Shown here: positions 36,933 to 45,836 of the stretch, in pieces
How positions within the stretch are numbered: position 1 is the stretch's first letter
Layout of the letters: every line of letters begins with the position of its first letter
Notes under the pieces: model-generated
What the model saw: the letters and a program-made list of their open reading frames with translations, nothing else
The model's database searches: none
Told to the model about the DNA's origin: nothing
Position numbers and translations under genes: made by a program
NCBI RefSeq assembly: GCF_004791165.1
Contig: NZ_SRUZ01000002.1
Coordinates: 372,001 to 436,000 of the forward strand
Direction: 5' to 3'
DNA length: 64,000 nucleotides
Origin: Mesorhizobium sp. M8A.F.Ca.ET.218.01.1.1
Lineage (GTDB): Bacteria > Pseudomonadota > Alphaproteobacteria > Rhizobiales > Rhizobiaceae

Positions 36933-39383
36933 TCATGCAGCCTGCGCCGACGGGAGCTCGGCACGCGAATGGCGTGGTTGGCGGCCAAGCCCCGAGGTCA
37001 ACAAGGACTTACAGAAAGCGGGGGTGAGTTTGCCGCGATGAATTATGACCTTCTCGCGACCGGACCTAGCATCGGCTTCCTCTCGCTCTCGATTGTAGCC
37101 GCGCTGTTCGTTGGATTTAACGTGGCAAGCGGTGAATTCGGAATCAGCCAGCCCTTCCAAGTTTCTGGCCATGACGGGGCGACTCGTGTGGATGTGCACC
37201 CACATCGGGCTCGGCATCGCACCATTGACCAGCATCTTGGGCTGCAGCTTCATCTCAAACAGCTTTCCTGGCTCGCCACGCAGCGCGACCGGTGCCTCCG
37301 GCGGCATCAATTCGTCGGCATTGCACAAATGTTCCAGGTATTTTTGCGCCGGAAATGCGTAGGTCTTCATGCAATCAGTCGTAATGCCGGCTTTTCCTTC
37401 ATTCAATGCGTTGGCCTGTCCCAGCACCATGTTCAGCAACCCTTTGAGCTGGTCTGTGCGTTCGTGCACTTTGGGTAGCTGGGTGGAGGTGAGTAGCAGG
37501 CGTACATTACGCCCCTGCAACCCGGCGAGACAGGTTTGCATCTCAATGGCCTGGGCTCGCAGGTACTGGGCCACATCGTCCACGACCTTACCGGCCTCCT
37601 CAGGCTTCATCTGGCGCACTTGGGAGACGACGCTTTGCTGACCGGCCAGATCGAACTGCAAAAGTTCGTCCAATCGTTTGAGCCGCTCCGTCAATACCTC
37701 CATTGACAACGCGGCGCCCCCGATTGTCGAGCCTGCCCCCGACGAACTCGCAGCCACCTCTTGCGCTCTCACCTGTGTACTCGCAACTTGATCCGAGCGC
37801 GCGAGAACCTTGGCTGCTGGCACTGTGCCGGCGTTCGCAGCGACTGGTGTTGATGGCTGCCCGGCGGCAGAAGTCCCGGCGCGAGCTGCCGACTTATGCT
37901 TTGACTTCCCTTTCCTTCGCGCTGTAGTGCCTTCTGACACTGCAGCCGTACCAGCAGTGTCAGCCGGTATCGCAGCGCCTGCCCTGGCCGGCATCGCAGC
38001 GCCCGCCTGGGCCTGTGGCGCCATGATGGCTGACGGCGGAGACTGCAGGTTCAACAAGTGCATGGCATCGTGCGCAGTGATCCATGCATCGTCCACGATC
38101 CGTTCGAACAGTTTCAATGGGAGGCCGGCATCTGGGTAGGTATGGCTTAGCTTGGTATGCACCTCGTGCAACGCCAATCCAAAATCCGAAAGCCGCTCCA
38201 TGATTTTTTCTACAACCGCGCAATCATGAGCGTTGAGTGCTTTGCCATCATCCATTATGCCCTTCGCCAAAGAGAGGGCGCGAAGAGCTTCTTGACCGGC
38301 GCTTGCCATCAGCTGCACCACTCCATTTCGACCGACGAGGAGTTCCTTCAAATCTGGCTCGAACCTGCTCGCCCGCAGTTCAATCTTGGCCCGCGCAAGA
38401 CCGATCCGCTCACGGACCAGCCAGATCCTGACACTCAGTACCGAGCCGGCACGCAGCCGCAGTGCGCACCGCTCGGCTTCCCGCATCACGGGCGTTCCAC
38501 TGGATAGGCTAGCGGTGGCAGCGCAGGCGGATCGCTGCCGTTCGGAGCGCCATACCTTTTTTTCCCACCACTTAATTGCCGCCGTATGGTGGTTCTCCAC
38601 ATTTAAAATCAACAGCTCCTGCCGGTCCGCCTGGGAGTAGGAGTAGAGTTTATCGACCATACCTGCCGCTTTCTTGGTCTTTTTGTCCAATTTCGTGATC
38701 GTCGACAGGCCAAGTTTGTCTACTTCATTCGCGGCGTCGCACACGATCTGGCAACATCTACGCACCTTGTCGTCTGGCATAATTGTCTGCGCCTCAGCCG
38801 CAGGCAGGCTAGCGCGGTACTCCAGAATTGCTGAGGCTGCATCGACGACCCGACTGATCAGCTCCACCGCCTCCTCGGGGACGTCGGTTTTCCTGGCCGC
38901 AGCCTCGCAATCAGTCAGTTGTTGAACAAGACTGTTCATTCTGAGCTGTGTCGGACTGATATCTTCATTTGACGATGAGCTGGTGCCTTCCACCTGCGCG
39001 GTTGATAGTTGGCTACCGACCGGCGCCATGGCTTCGCCCTCAGACATGGAGGGAGAACCGCGCCGCCTTGCGGCTGCGCCACGTGGCGCTACGGTTCCGC
39101 GTGGTGGCGCAGCGGCTCCACGTGGCGGTGCGTTCAGGATTTGATCTTCGCCAATCGAGGCGCCTGGCAGACTTTCGCGGGCATCGCCTGGACCGCGCGC
39201 AACTGGAAGGGAGGAGGGCCTCCTATCGGCGTCCCCAGAGCGCATCTGCTCCACAACGGAATCGAATGACTGTCCACCTTCTCCCGCAGCAAGACTTGAT
39301 TGCGAAAGGGAACTGCTCGCCCGCCCCGCGCGGCTGGCTCCAGTTTCAGCCTGCGATTTCCGTGGTCGGCCAATGCCCTTCAT
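36933..39383 (-). CDS. Large candidate type III effector, unknown family
   Basis: 816 residues from ATG 39383, chosen because GGAG lies 8 bases upstream; the frame is open 22 codons further. No Sec signal. The first 150 residues are rich in Ser/Ala/Gly/Pro with short PRGAAA-type repeats; residues about 160-450 and 560-700 are helical and charged; a low-complexity Ala/Gly/Pro linker (about 470-540) separates them. The C-terminal 150 residues look globular, with MWVHIHTSRPVM and FTACHVKSNEQRGYN. That ending faintly recalls XopP/RipH (HLK) effectors, a guess only. It sits inside the T3SS cluster, facing nopP, with a tts box 450 bases upstream. Confidence 0.72.
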   Translation of the reverse strand: MKGIGRPRKSQAETGASRAGRASSSLSQSSLAAGEGGQSFDSVVEQMRSGDADRRPSSLPVARGPGDARESLPGASIGEDQILNAPPRGAAAPPRGTVAPRGAAARRRGSPSMSEGEAMAPVGSQLSTAQVEGTSSSSNEDISPTQLRMNSLVQQLTDCEAAARKTDVPEEAVELISRVVDAASAILEYRASLPAAEAQTIMPDDKVRRCCQIVCDAANEVDKLGLSTITKLDKKTKKAAGMVDKLYSYSQADRQELLILNVENHHTAAIKWWEKKVWRSERQRSACAATASLSSGTPVMREAERCALRLRAGSVLSVRIWLVRERIGLARAKIELRASRFEPDLKELLVGRNGVVQLMASAGQEALRALSLAKGIMDDGKALNAHDCAVVEKIMERLSDFGLALHEVHTKLSHTYPDAGLPLKLFERIVDDAWITAHDAMHLLNLQSPPSAIMAPQAQAGAAMPARAGAAIPADTAGTAAVSEGTTARRKGKSKHKSAARAGTSAAGQPSTPVAANAGTVPAAKVLARSDQVASTQVRAQEVAASSSGAGSTIGGAALSMEVLTERLKRLDELLQFDLAGQQSVVSQVRQMKPEEAGKVVDDVAQYLRAQAIEMQTCLAGLQGRNVRLLLTSTQLPKVHERTDQLKGLLNMVLGQANALNEGKAGITTDCMKTYAFPAQKYLEHLCNADELMPPEAPVALRGEPGKLFEMKLQPKMLVNGAMPSPMWVHIHTSRPVMARNLEGLADSEFTACHVKSNEQRGYNREREEADARSGREKVIIHRGKLTPAFCKSLLTSGLGRQPRHSRAELPSAQAA

Positions 39384-39835
39384 ATTGCGTCTCCGTAGTA
39401 GGCGAGAATGTGCTGCTATTGTGCTGGCGGCTGACGAGACCAGCGGCATCTTTCGGTTAACGTCACGGTCAGCCAGACCCGCGACGGCGTAATGTTCCCG
39501 CCAAAGTGCTTCTCAGTAGCAGGCCAAGATTGGCCCGAGCTCACAGGACTTTCGCAACGTTGCCATCGATGTCCTGAGATTATCAGCGCTTCAGTCCGCC
39601 GATTTCCAGGAACAGCGAATGAAATCAGACCAACTCGGCTAGCTCCCCTTCCTAGACACGTGCCTGACGATTTTATTGATGCGTCACTCCTCTCGTTCGC
39701 CACCGACAAAGTCACACATTTGCTTCAGAGAAGCGTGTGCGTTGCGTATCGCGCGGGAAACCATTTCGATCTATAGTTACAAAAAGTGTCGAGACGGGAC
39801 CTTTGGATCCGAAGGTCAGGCACGGCCGGCCTAGA

Positions 39836-39863
39836 TAGACCGCTTGGCTGACGATTAGCTGAC
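39836..39863 (-). promoter_or_regulatory. tts box pointing toward the large candidate effector
   Basis: Minus-strand element GTCAGCTAATCGTCAGCC, seven bases (AAGCGGT), then CTA. It has the same pattern as the nopP box (GTCAGCTAGTCGTCAACT-N7-CTA). The nearest good minus-strand gene is the 816-residue candidate effector, whose ATG is about 450 bases away. Confidence 0.8.
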
Positions 39864-40312
39864 GATGGGAGTTCTCACGAACAGGGCAAGAAAATCCGAC
39901 CGCTTCAAGCTTTCGATATGGTGAGAAGAGGATCCGCACCGGCCTCCCAAAGCCGGCAGACCATCCCATGTTCGTACGGTCGCCGACCTTCTCGAAGCCA
40001 ATGAGCTCACCGCGCCGGGCCGTGATGTGCAGGCGAGAGAATGGTGATGCAAAGACCGAGTTCCTGCTCGTTGCGTGCGCCCGTGGAGCCAGCAAGAATA
40101 CGGTCATTGCGGTCATGCAGCACGTGGACCGTGTCTCCTGTTCGACACCACAGCATCGAGGATGCAAACGAGCTGCTGCGGCTGCCATTCGGTCGCGGCA
40201 TGCGTGGACGGCGGGATTGGCCGAACAGCCGAGATCGTGGTCGACTGTTCGATGCGAGAGCAACATCCTGCAGAGCATACGTTTTTGCGCTGGCCGGTTT
40301 TTGTCAAAAGCC

Positions 40313-40340
40313 GTCAGGTTCTCGAAAGCTCCCGCCCTTA
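40313..40340 (+). promoter_or_regulatory. tts box of the nopC operon
   Basis: Reads GTCAGGTTCTCGAAAGCT, seven bases (CCCGCCC), then TTA. The first 18 bases are a perfect consensus match. 59 bases before the nopC ATG. Confidence 0.92.
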
Positions 40341-40398
40341 GCTTGATCGAGGTTAACCTTTAACACGTCGCCGCCAATGGCAAATGCCGGAGTACCTG

Positions 40399-40728
40399 AT
40401 GATAGCAGCAATTGGGAGTGGAGTTGGCAACCTCGGGACTTCCTTGATCCGAAAGGGCCATGGGGATTCGAAATCCGAGCATTCTGGTGATGGCAAGCCG
40501 GCTGGTGGCAATGATGGCAAGCCAGCTGGTGGGAATGATGGCAAGCCAGCTGGCGGGAACGATCGGGCGGATAACCGGACCGTTTCAAATGATCAACTTC
40601 AAGACAACTCACAGTCTGCAGCACAAAGTGAAGCCTTCCAAAGTATCCTGCGATCGTTCGCGTTCCAATTCGCGAACGATGCGATGGCTGAGGCCGATGA
40701 AGCTTTGGATGACACAGAAGATGCCTGA
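40399..40728 (+). CDS. nopC: NopC, small secreted T3SS protein
   Basis: 109 residues, first gene of the nopC-nopA-rhcD-rhcV-y4yS unit, the same order as in NGR234 and S. fredii, where NopC is secreted and acts as an effector. ATG 40399 is preferred (GGAG 7 bases upstream); an ATG five codons earlier lacks a ribosome site. The N terminus MIAAIGSGVGNLGTS and the C terminus (SEAFQSILRSFAFQFANDAM) look conserved; the middle is three exact copies of DGKPAGGN encoded by a 24-base repeat. The identity rests mainly on context. Confidence 0.82.
   Translation: MIAAIGSGVGNLGTSLIRKGHGDSKSEHSGDGKPAGGNDGKPAGGNDGKPAGGNDRADNRTVSNDQLQDNSQSAAQSEAFQSILRSFAFQFANDAMAEADEALDDTEDA
40489..40560 (+). repeat. Three tandem 24-base repeats inside nopC
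   Basis: Units at 40489-40512, 40513-40536 and 40537-40560, each starting GATGGCAAGCC and encoding DGKPAGGN. The second and third differ from the first by only a few bases. In-frame, so copy-number change would alter protein length without a frameshift. Confidence 0.95.
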
Positions 40729-40800
40729 CGCGGGAAAATCCGGCGTGAGGTCATACAGGCCGTTATTGACGGCACAACTCCAACAGAAAAAGGAATGATC

Positions 40801-41043
40801 ATGGCTGCAGTTGATAATAATAAAAAATCAGGCAATACCAATACCAGTAGCGCCGGCAATACCGATAAAACTAACAGTGGCACTCCCGGCAATACAAGCG
40901 GAGCTGATGCTACTGCTTTTCAGGCGCAAGTGCAGGAACTAACCAATGTTAGCTTGGAGGCGACGAAAAGGAGTGTCCAGTTGCGCACTCTAACGACCAA
41001 TCTCCAGACCATCAAGAAGGCCGCCGACGAACGCGTTTCGTAA
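40801..41043 (+). CDS. nopA: NopA, T3SS pilus/needle subunit
   Basis: 80 residues. Major subunit of the extracellular pilus through which effectors travel. The ATG at 40801 lies 6 bases after AAGGA; an ATG at 40795 is too close to it. The first 40 residues are low-complexity Asn/Thr/Ser/Gly (GNTNTSSAGNTDKTNS), the last 40 form the helical polymerisation part (QVQELTNVSLEATKRSVQLRT...). 72 bases after nopC. Followed by a strong hairpin before rhcD. Confidence 0.9.
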   Translation: MAAVDNNKKSGNTNTSSAGNTDKTNSGTPGNTSGADATAFQAQVQELTNVSLEATKRSVQLRTLTTNLQTIKKAADERVS

Positions 41044-41110
41044 TGTCGGAAGCGGGTTTTAGACTGCCCCTAGCGCGTCTCCTTATTGACGCGACGTAGT
41101 CCCGAAATGA

Positions 41111-41134
41111 GCCGCATGGCAATTGCCATGCGGC
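41111..41134 (+). terminator. Perfect hairpin between nopA and rhcD
   Basis: Palindrome of 24 bases, GCCGCATGGCAA mirrored as TTGCCATGCGGC, followed by TTCTATCCTGTTT. Lies 68 bases after nopA and 26 before rhcD in the same operon. Probably a partial terminator or an mRNA-stabilising end that keeps nopA mRNA abundant. Confidence 0.75.
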
Positions 41135-41159
41135 TTCTATCCTGTTTGAGAGATGCTCT

Positions 41160-42050
41160 GTGGATGACGCCGTTTCCCTCCGTTTCGAAGTGCGTTCGGG
41201 GCACTATTGCGGTCTGACCGGCAAGACGGATCTTCAAAAGTGTTTAATCGGCAGCGGCTTCGATGCCGATTTGGTCTTTGTCGAGCAGGGACTGGCACCG
41301 CAGCACCTTCGTGTAACTCTTCTTGGCAAGTCGATCGAACTGGAGGCGCTTGCACCCGGACTCAGTATCGAGGGCAACCGGAATATCGCCGCAGGCCAGT
41401 CCGTTGTTGTGCCCCTTCCTGTCGTCCTGCTCGTAGGCGAGATGTCCATTGCTTTGTCCGTGCAGGATGCAGAGCCGCCTGGTTCGACCGGCATACCGCG
41501 CCTACCGATCGGTGTGCTCGCCATGGTCATAATCAGCTCACTCGGGATCGGCGCGCTTTCAGGCACGATCTCCTATCTTGGCAATGCAAGTGGATCGAGC
41601 CCCAATTCACTTCGGGCTGAAGTCGCGTCCAGAACGATCAGTCACCGCGCTGACAATGAACTTACGGAGGCAGCGGCCCAAGAGCTGCAGGAGGAAGTCG
41701 ATCGAGCGGGTCTTCTCGACGTCAAGATTGGGTCGGCAAAGGGTGTTGTGACCGCCGAAGGCACCGTCACGTCTGAATCGGTCATCAGCTGGCAGAAGCT
41801 TCAGCAATCGTTCGATCGTCGCACCAAGGGTACTCTAACACTGGTGAACGGAGTGCTCATCAAAGAGGAGAAGGCGCCATCCGCAATCGCGGTCGAAGCT
41901 GTGTGGCATGGGGTCCAACCATATATTGTCATCGACAGCGAGAAGTATTTTGTCGGCGCCATTTTGGCTGATGGATGGGTGGTCGATCGTATTGAGGACA
42001 GCCGTGTGCTGCTGAGCAGGAATGGCCGCATTGCTGCTCTCCAATATTGA
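41160..42050 (+). CDS. rhcD: RhcD (y4yQ), T3SS inner-membrane ring protein SctD
   Basis: 296 residues from GTG 41160. The N-terminal 100 residues are an FHA-like cytoplasmic domain (GLTGKTDLQKCLIGSGFDADL, VEQGLAPQHLRVTLL). One membrane helix near residue 120 (LPIGVLAMVIISSLGIGAL) and a periplasmic BON-like part (KGVVTAEGTVTSESVISWQK) follow. This is the SctD layout and the gene corresponds by position to y4yQ of NGR234. About 230 bases without a gene separate it from rhcV. Confidence 0.87.
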   Translation: MDDAVSLRFEVRSGHYCGLTGKTDLQKCLIGSGFDADLVFVEQGLAPQHLRVTLLGKSIELEALAPGLSIEGNRNIAAGQSVVVPLPVVLLVGEMSIALSVQDAEPPGSTGIPRLPIGVLAMVIISSLGIGALSGTISYLGNASGSSPNSLRAEVASRTISHRADNELTEAAAQELQEEVDRAGLLDVKIGSAKGVVTAEGTVTSESVISWQKLQQSFDRRTKGTLTLVNGVLIKEEKAPSAIAVEAVWHGVQPYIVIDSEKYFVGAILADGWVVDRIEDSRVLLSRNGRIAALQY

Positions 42051-42282
42051 AAGCTCGCAGGCCCCATCAAGCAGCACTCTATGGCCAGCCAAACATCCTG
42101 TCGCGCTCGGTGCTGACAAGCTGGCTGCGTTGGAAACATTTGCTGCCCAGCCATTTCGCGCCTGCTTGTGGCTCTCATGCAGGGTCACGCGCTGGCCAAG
42201 GCTGAGGCGCCTTCGGAGTTCGAAAGCCACGTTTCATGGCGTAACAGCAGAGTAAGTCTCAACCGATTGCAAAGGTGTCTCG

Positions 42283-44346
42283 ATGGCCAACGTCCTGCGT
42301 GACTTCATCAAGCGTGCGCCGGCCAGCCCGGATTTAATGGTTGCGTTGATGCTGCTTCTGGCTGTCGCGATGATGGTCATGCCTATCCCGGTCGTGGTGG
42401 TCGACGCCCTGATAGGATTCAATATGGGGTTGGCCATACTGCTGATGATGGTTGCCCTGTATGTCAGTACTCCACTTGATTTTTCCTCTTTGCCCGGCGT
42501 TATTTTGATTTCCACTGTATTCCGTCTCGCGCTCACGGTCGCAACGACGCGACTGATCCTGGCCGAGGGGGAGGCCGGCAGCATTATTCATACTTTTGGC
42601 GATTTCGTCATCTCAGGCAATATCGTGGTGGGTTTCGTCATATTTCTGGTCGTCACCATGGTGCAATTCATGGTCCTCGCGAAGGGTGCCGAACGGGTGG
42701 CAGAAGTGGCGGCGCGTTTCACGCTGGATGCTCTGCCGGGCAAGCAAATGGCGGTCGACGCAGAGCTACGCAACGGCCACATCGATGCCAACGAATCCCG
42801 CCGGCGGCGCGCCGAATTGGAGAAGGAAAGCCAACTATATGGCGCGATGGACGGCGCGATGAAATTTGTGAAGGGCGATTCCATCGCCGGGCTGGTGGTT
42901 ATCTGCATCAACATGCTGGGTGGAATTTCGATCGGCCTGCTCTCCAAGGGCATGTCCTTCGGCGAGGTACTGCATCACTACACTCTGCTGACGATAGGCG
43001 ATGCATTGATATCGCAGATTCCGGCCCTTCTGCTCTCCATTACTGCGGCGACCATCGTCACCCGTGTGACTGGGACGGCGAGGATCAACCTCGGTACAGA
43101 AATGGTCAGTCAGCTCACGGCCAGCACTCGAGCCTTGCGACTGGCGGCCGGCGTCCTGGTTGTAATGGGGTTCGTTCCTGGGTTTCCCCTCCCCGTCTTT
43201 CTGATGCTGGCCGCAGTGTTCGCTGCGGTAAGCATTGTCAAGGCTGATGTGCTGGGCGCCGGCACTGCCGATGCGAAAGGTGGAACTGCAGCGGAGCCTA
43301 AGCAAGCCGCGCCTGCGAAGGAATTCCCGATCGCATTTTTTCTAGCGCCAGATCTTATGCAGGCGGTCGATCAAGCCGAATTGCAAAAACATATTGGGCG
43401 CGTTTCGCTCCTGGTCACAGCCGATCTGGGCATTATCGTTCCTCGCATCCCTGTCTTGGTTGACGAGCAGCTGCCTGAATCGCAATTCCGAATTGATGTC
43501 GAGGGCGTGCCAGTCGAACAGGACGCCTTAGATCCAAACCAGATGGCGCTCCGAGCCGATGTAGCGCACGTCGACTCGAGCGGTGTCCCCCTTAGACGTG
43601 AGCCGAAAACGGACAGACTCCCGGTTGAACATACCCCTGCAAAGGCCCTTACGGGCGCCGGCACGGAGCATAGGGCTCCCGGCGAACTCCTCGCCTTGCG
43701 CGTCCATGCAGCGTTGACCCGCTACGCACCGCGATTGGTGGGCATCCAAGAGACCCGACATTTCCTGGGCCGAATGGAGCAGGAATATTCTGAGCTTGTG
43801 AAAGAGGTGCTACGCACGACGCCGATTCCTCGGATTGCCGATGTTCTGCGCCGCCTCCTGGAGGAAGGTATCCCAATCCGCCACACCCGTCTCGTGTTGG
43901 AGGCATTGGCCGAATGGAGCGAGCGTGAGCAAAACGTTGCCCTGCTGACGGAATATGTCCGTTCTGGTTTGAAGCGACAGATCTGCCACCGCCATGCCAA
44001 CACGGAGGGCATCGTGTCCGCCCTGGTCGTCGAGCGCGAGAGCGAGGATGTGATGCGTGGCGCGGTTCGAGATTCGGATGCAGGCCCCTATCTCGCACTG
44101 GAGGATCGGCAAAGCGAAGCGATGCTATCACAGATACGTCAGGTCCTTTCGAACGCAGAACCGGGTCAAACCCGCCCTATTCTGTTGACGTCGATGGATG
44201 TCCGACGTTTCGTCCGCGGCTTTCTGACGCGAAACGGGGTTGATCTCGCCGTGCTGTCGTATCAAGACCTCGCCTCCGACTTTACAATTCGCCCCGCAGG
44301 ATCCGTCACACTCCCGCACGGATCGAACAGCGGATTGTTAGAGTAG
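42283..44346 (+). CDS. rhcV: RhcV, T3SS major export gate protein
   Basis: SctV/FlhA family (FHIPEP). 687 residues. The N-terminal 320 residues contain about eight helices and the conserved LVALMLLLAVAMMVMPIPVV-like entry, STVFRLALTVATTRLIL, FTLDALPGKQMAVDAELR and the FHIPEP-region residues. The C-terminal cytoplasmic half (LLALRVHAALTRYAPRLVG, VRRFVRGFLTRNGVDLAVLS) forms the nonameric ring that binds chaperones. The ATG at 42283 starts MANVLRDFIKRAP. Intact. Confidence 0.98.
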   Translation: MANVLRDFIKRAPASPDLMVALMLLLAVAMMVMPIPVVVVDALIGFNMGLAILLMMVALYVSTPLDFSSLPGVILISTVFRLALTVATTRLILAEGEAGSIIHTFGDFVISGNIVVGFVIFLVVTMVQFMVLAKGAERVAEVAARFTLDALPGKQMAVDAELRNGHIDANESRRRRAELEKESQLYGAMDGAMKFVKGDSIAGLVVICINMLGGISIGLLSKGMSFGEVLHHYTLLTIGDALISQIPALLLSITAATIVTRVTGTARINLGTEMVSQLTASTRALRLAAGVLVVMGFVPGFPLPVFLMLAAVFAAVSIVKADVLGAGTADAKGGTAAEPKQAAPAKEFPIAFFLAPDLMQAVDQAELQKHIGRVSLLVTADLGIIVPRIPVLVDEQLPESQFRIDVEGVPVEQDALDPNQMALRADVAHVDSSGVPLRREPKTDRLPVEHTPAKALTGAGTEHRAPGELLALRVHAALTRYAPRLVGIQETRHFLGRMEQEYSELVKEVLRTTPIPRIADVLRRLLEEGIPIRHTRLVLEALAEWSEREQNVALLTEYVRSGLKRQICHRHANTEGIVSALVVERESEDVMRGAVRDSDAGPYLALEDRQSEAMLSQIRQVLSNAEPGQTRPILLTSMDVRRFVRGFLTRNGVDLAVLSYQDLASDFTIRPAGSVTLPHGSNSGLLE

Positions 44347-44399
44347 TCCCACCTTTCCTAACTGAACGCCACGCGCCTCCCCGATAACTGAGAGATAAC

Positions 44400-44942
44400 A
44401 TGAATAGTAATACAGTTTCTCCATCGCCTATGTTTCTGCGCCGGAACTCACTTCTTTTTGCCGTACTCGCCATTCTGCCTTTGGGCGGTTGCGCCAGCTG
44501 GCAAAAGCCGGCTCTTTCCGTGCAGGAGACATCTTCCCCCGAGTTGCTCAGCGCCGATCAAATCGATCCGGCTATGCGCGAACGCATTTTGCGCGAAGTT
44601 GGTCAGGATGTTCAAGAGCGGGCTTTGCGGGATGAGGTGAAGCAGCACCCGGACAATGTTGATGCGGCGATACGACTTACAAATGCCTTGGTGGGCCAGA
44701 AGCGCCCGCACGAAGCGGTTGAGGTGCTCGACAGCGTCTTGGTTGCAGCCCCAGGAAACGTACGTGCATTGAATGCGAAGGGCGTGATTTTGGACATTGA
44801 GGGGCGGCATGACGCGGCACAGGCCCTGTATCGGCGAGCTCTCGAAAACGAGCCAGGCAATGAGATGGTGCAGCATAACTTCAATCTGTCGCTTGCCTTT
44901 AACGGCAAGTCCGAACAACCAAGGTTAGCACGATCGCAATAG
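44400..44942 (+). CDS. y4yS-like TPR lipoprotein
   Basis: 180 residues. Lipoprotein signal with lipobox AILPLGGC (Cys near residue 31). Residues about 85-165 hold two or three tetratricopeptide repeats (VDAAIRLTNALVGQKRPHEA, VRALNAKGVILDIEGRHDAA, ALYRRALENEPGNEMVQHN). Corresponds in position to y4yS behind rhcV in NGR234. TPR lipoproteins of this kind act as pilotins or assembly factors for Tad secretins, which fits the Tad-like secretin RhcC2 (inference). Confidence 0.85.
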   Translation: MNSNTVSPSPMFLRRNSLLFAVLAILPLGGCASWQKPALSVQETSSPELLSADQIDPAMRERILREVGQDVQERALRDEVKQHPDNVDAAIRLTNALVGQKRPHEAVEVLDSVLVAAPGNVRALNAKGVILDIEGRHDAAQALYRRALENEPGNEMVQHNFNLSLAFNGKSEQPRLARSQ

Positions 44943-45836
44943 GTGGGCACAGTGCATGCGCAGCCTGTTCCCCGGCTCGAACACGCGCTCGGCTCCCATC
45001 ATAGATGGCCCCCTGAAGAGAGCCATATCTATGCAAAACAGTTGCTCCAGATCTGGCCGGCAGAGATCGGCAGGAGAGCCGGATGACATCACGCGGCCAC
45101 CCGCAAGGCCACCCGCCTCGCTTCGTTGCCAGAGCGCCCTCTCCCTCGCCGGTCACCGTCTCGCAATGCGGCGACCTGGCTTAAGGCGGTCGACCGAGCG
45201 CCCGATGCAGTAGCCATGAATACGTAACGCAGCGATGGACCCGCCGGATCGTGTCGCGCTTGTGCTGGCCGTCCCGGCCATTACAGCACGGTGATTGTAG
45301 CTGGATCATATTCTAGAGGCATCGATGGTGTGGATGCCTTCGATCCAAACAATCGATTTGTTGAATTCGTCCGCCTGAGGAAATTAGCTGCGGCGATCCG
45401 ACTTCCGACGCCTGCAGGCGCAAAACCAACAGCGTGAGCGCTGCGGGTCCGGAGGCAGGCTGCAAAGTGCAATCACCAGCGCTGATAAGCGGCAAGTGAA
45501 GAATGTATCGCTCGGGCGACTCCTGTGTTGTGCACGGTTGCCCCGCGAGGTGAACTGTAGCAGCTTGGCAGCTCAGCGTTCACGAAAGGAGAAAAGATTT
45601 GGGGCCAAGCAAAGACCGGCTTTTTTGATTGTCTTGCTGTATCGCTATGGTGGGGCGGGCGCGACCGCTCCCATAATTCAATACGCTGCCTTTAGCGATG
45701 GACGATGACGGGATGCGTCGCCGAGACTTCAATGGTGGAGGAGCAGCGCACCCGTCGATCCATTTGCTTTCAGCGGCAACCGCCACTATGAAGCGACACT
45801 TCGCCCAACTGTGTTTCAAGCTGCCCGGAGAAGTTT
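44943..45836. other. Gap with an orphan nod box
   Basis: About 890 bases without a convincing gene. The first half holds broken frames. The nod box at 45321-45367 points right. Between it and the mucR-like gene the only sizable plus frame (45496-45708) has no motif and no ribosome site. Confidence 0.5.
45321..45367 (+). promoter_or_regulatory. nod box, plus strand
   Basis: 47-base element opening ATCGATGGTGTGGATG, continuing CGATCCAAACAATCGATTTG and closing TTGAATT. The central CGATC-AAACAATCGATTT part matches the NodD consensus very closely, better than the ttsI box; the left edge (ATCGA for ATCCA) and the right edge deviate slightly. The first recognisable gene downstream is the Ros/MucR-like regulator, 470 bases away. 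Confidence 0.85.

Larger units (their letters stand above)
39384..40398. other. Long control region between candidate effector and nopC
   Basis: About 1 kb between two divergent genes, carrying one minus-strand tts box (39836-39863) and one plus-strand tts box (40313-40340). Between them lie only broken frames; a minus-strand stretch near 40130-40040 reads VHVLHDRNDRILAGSTGARN, probably gene debris that I cannot assign. A 99-codon minus frame from a GTG at 39715 has no motif. Confidence 0.5.

Noticed and set aside
40489..40560. CRISPR-like array
   Set aside because: The repeats are directly adjacent without spacers and in frame within nopC; no cas genes occur in the window.
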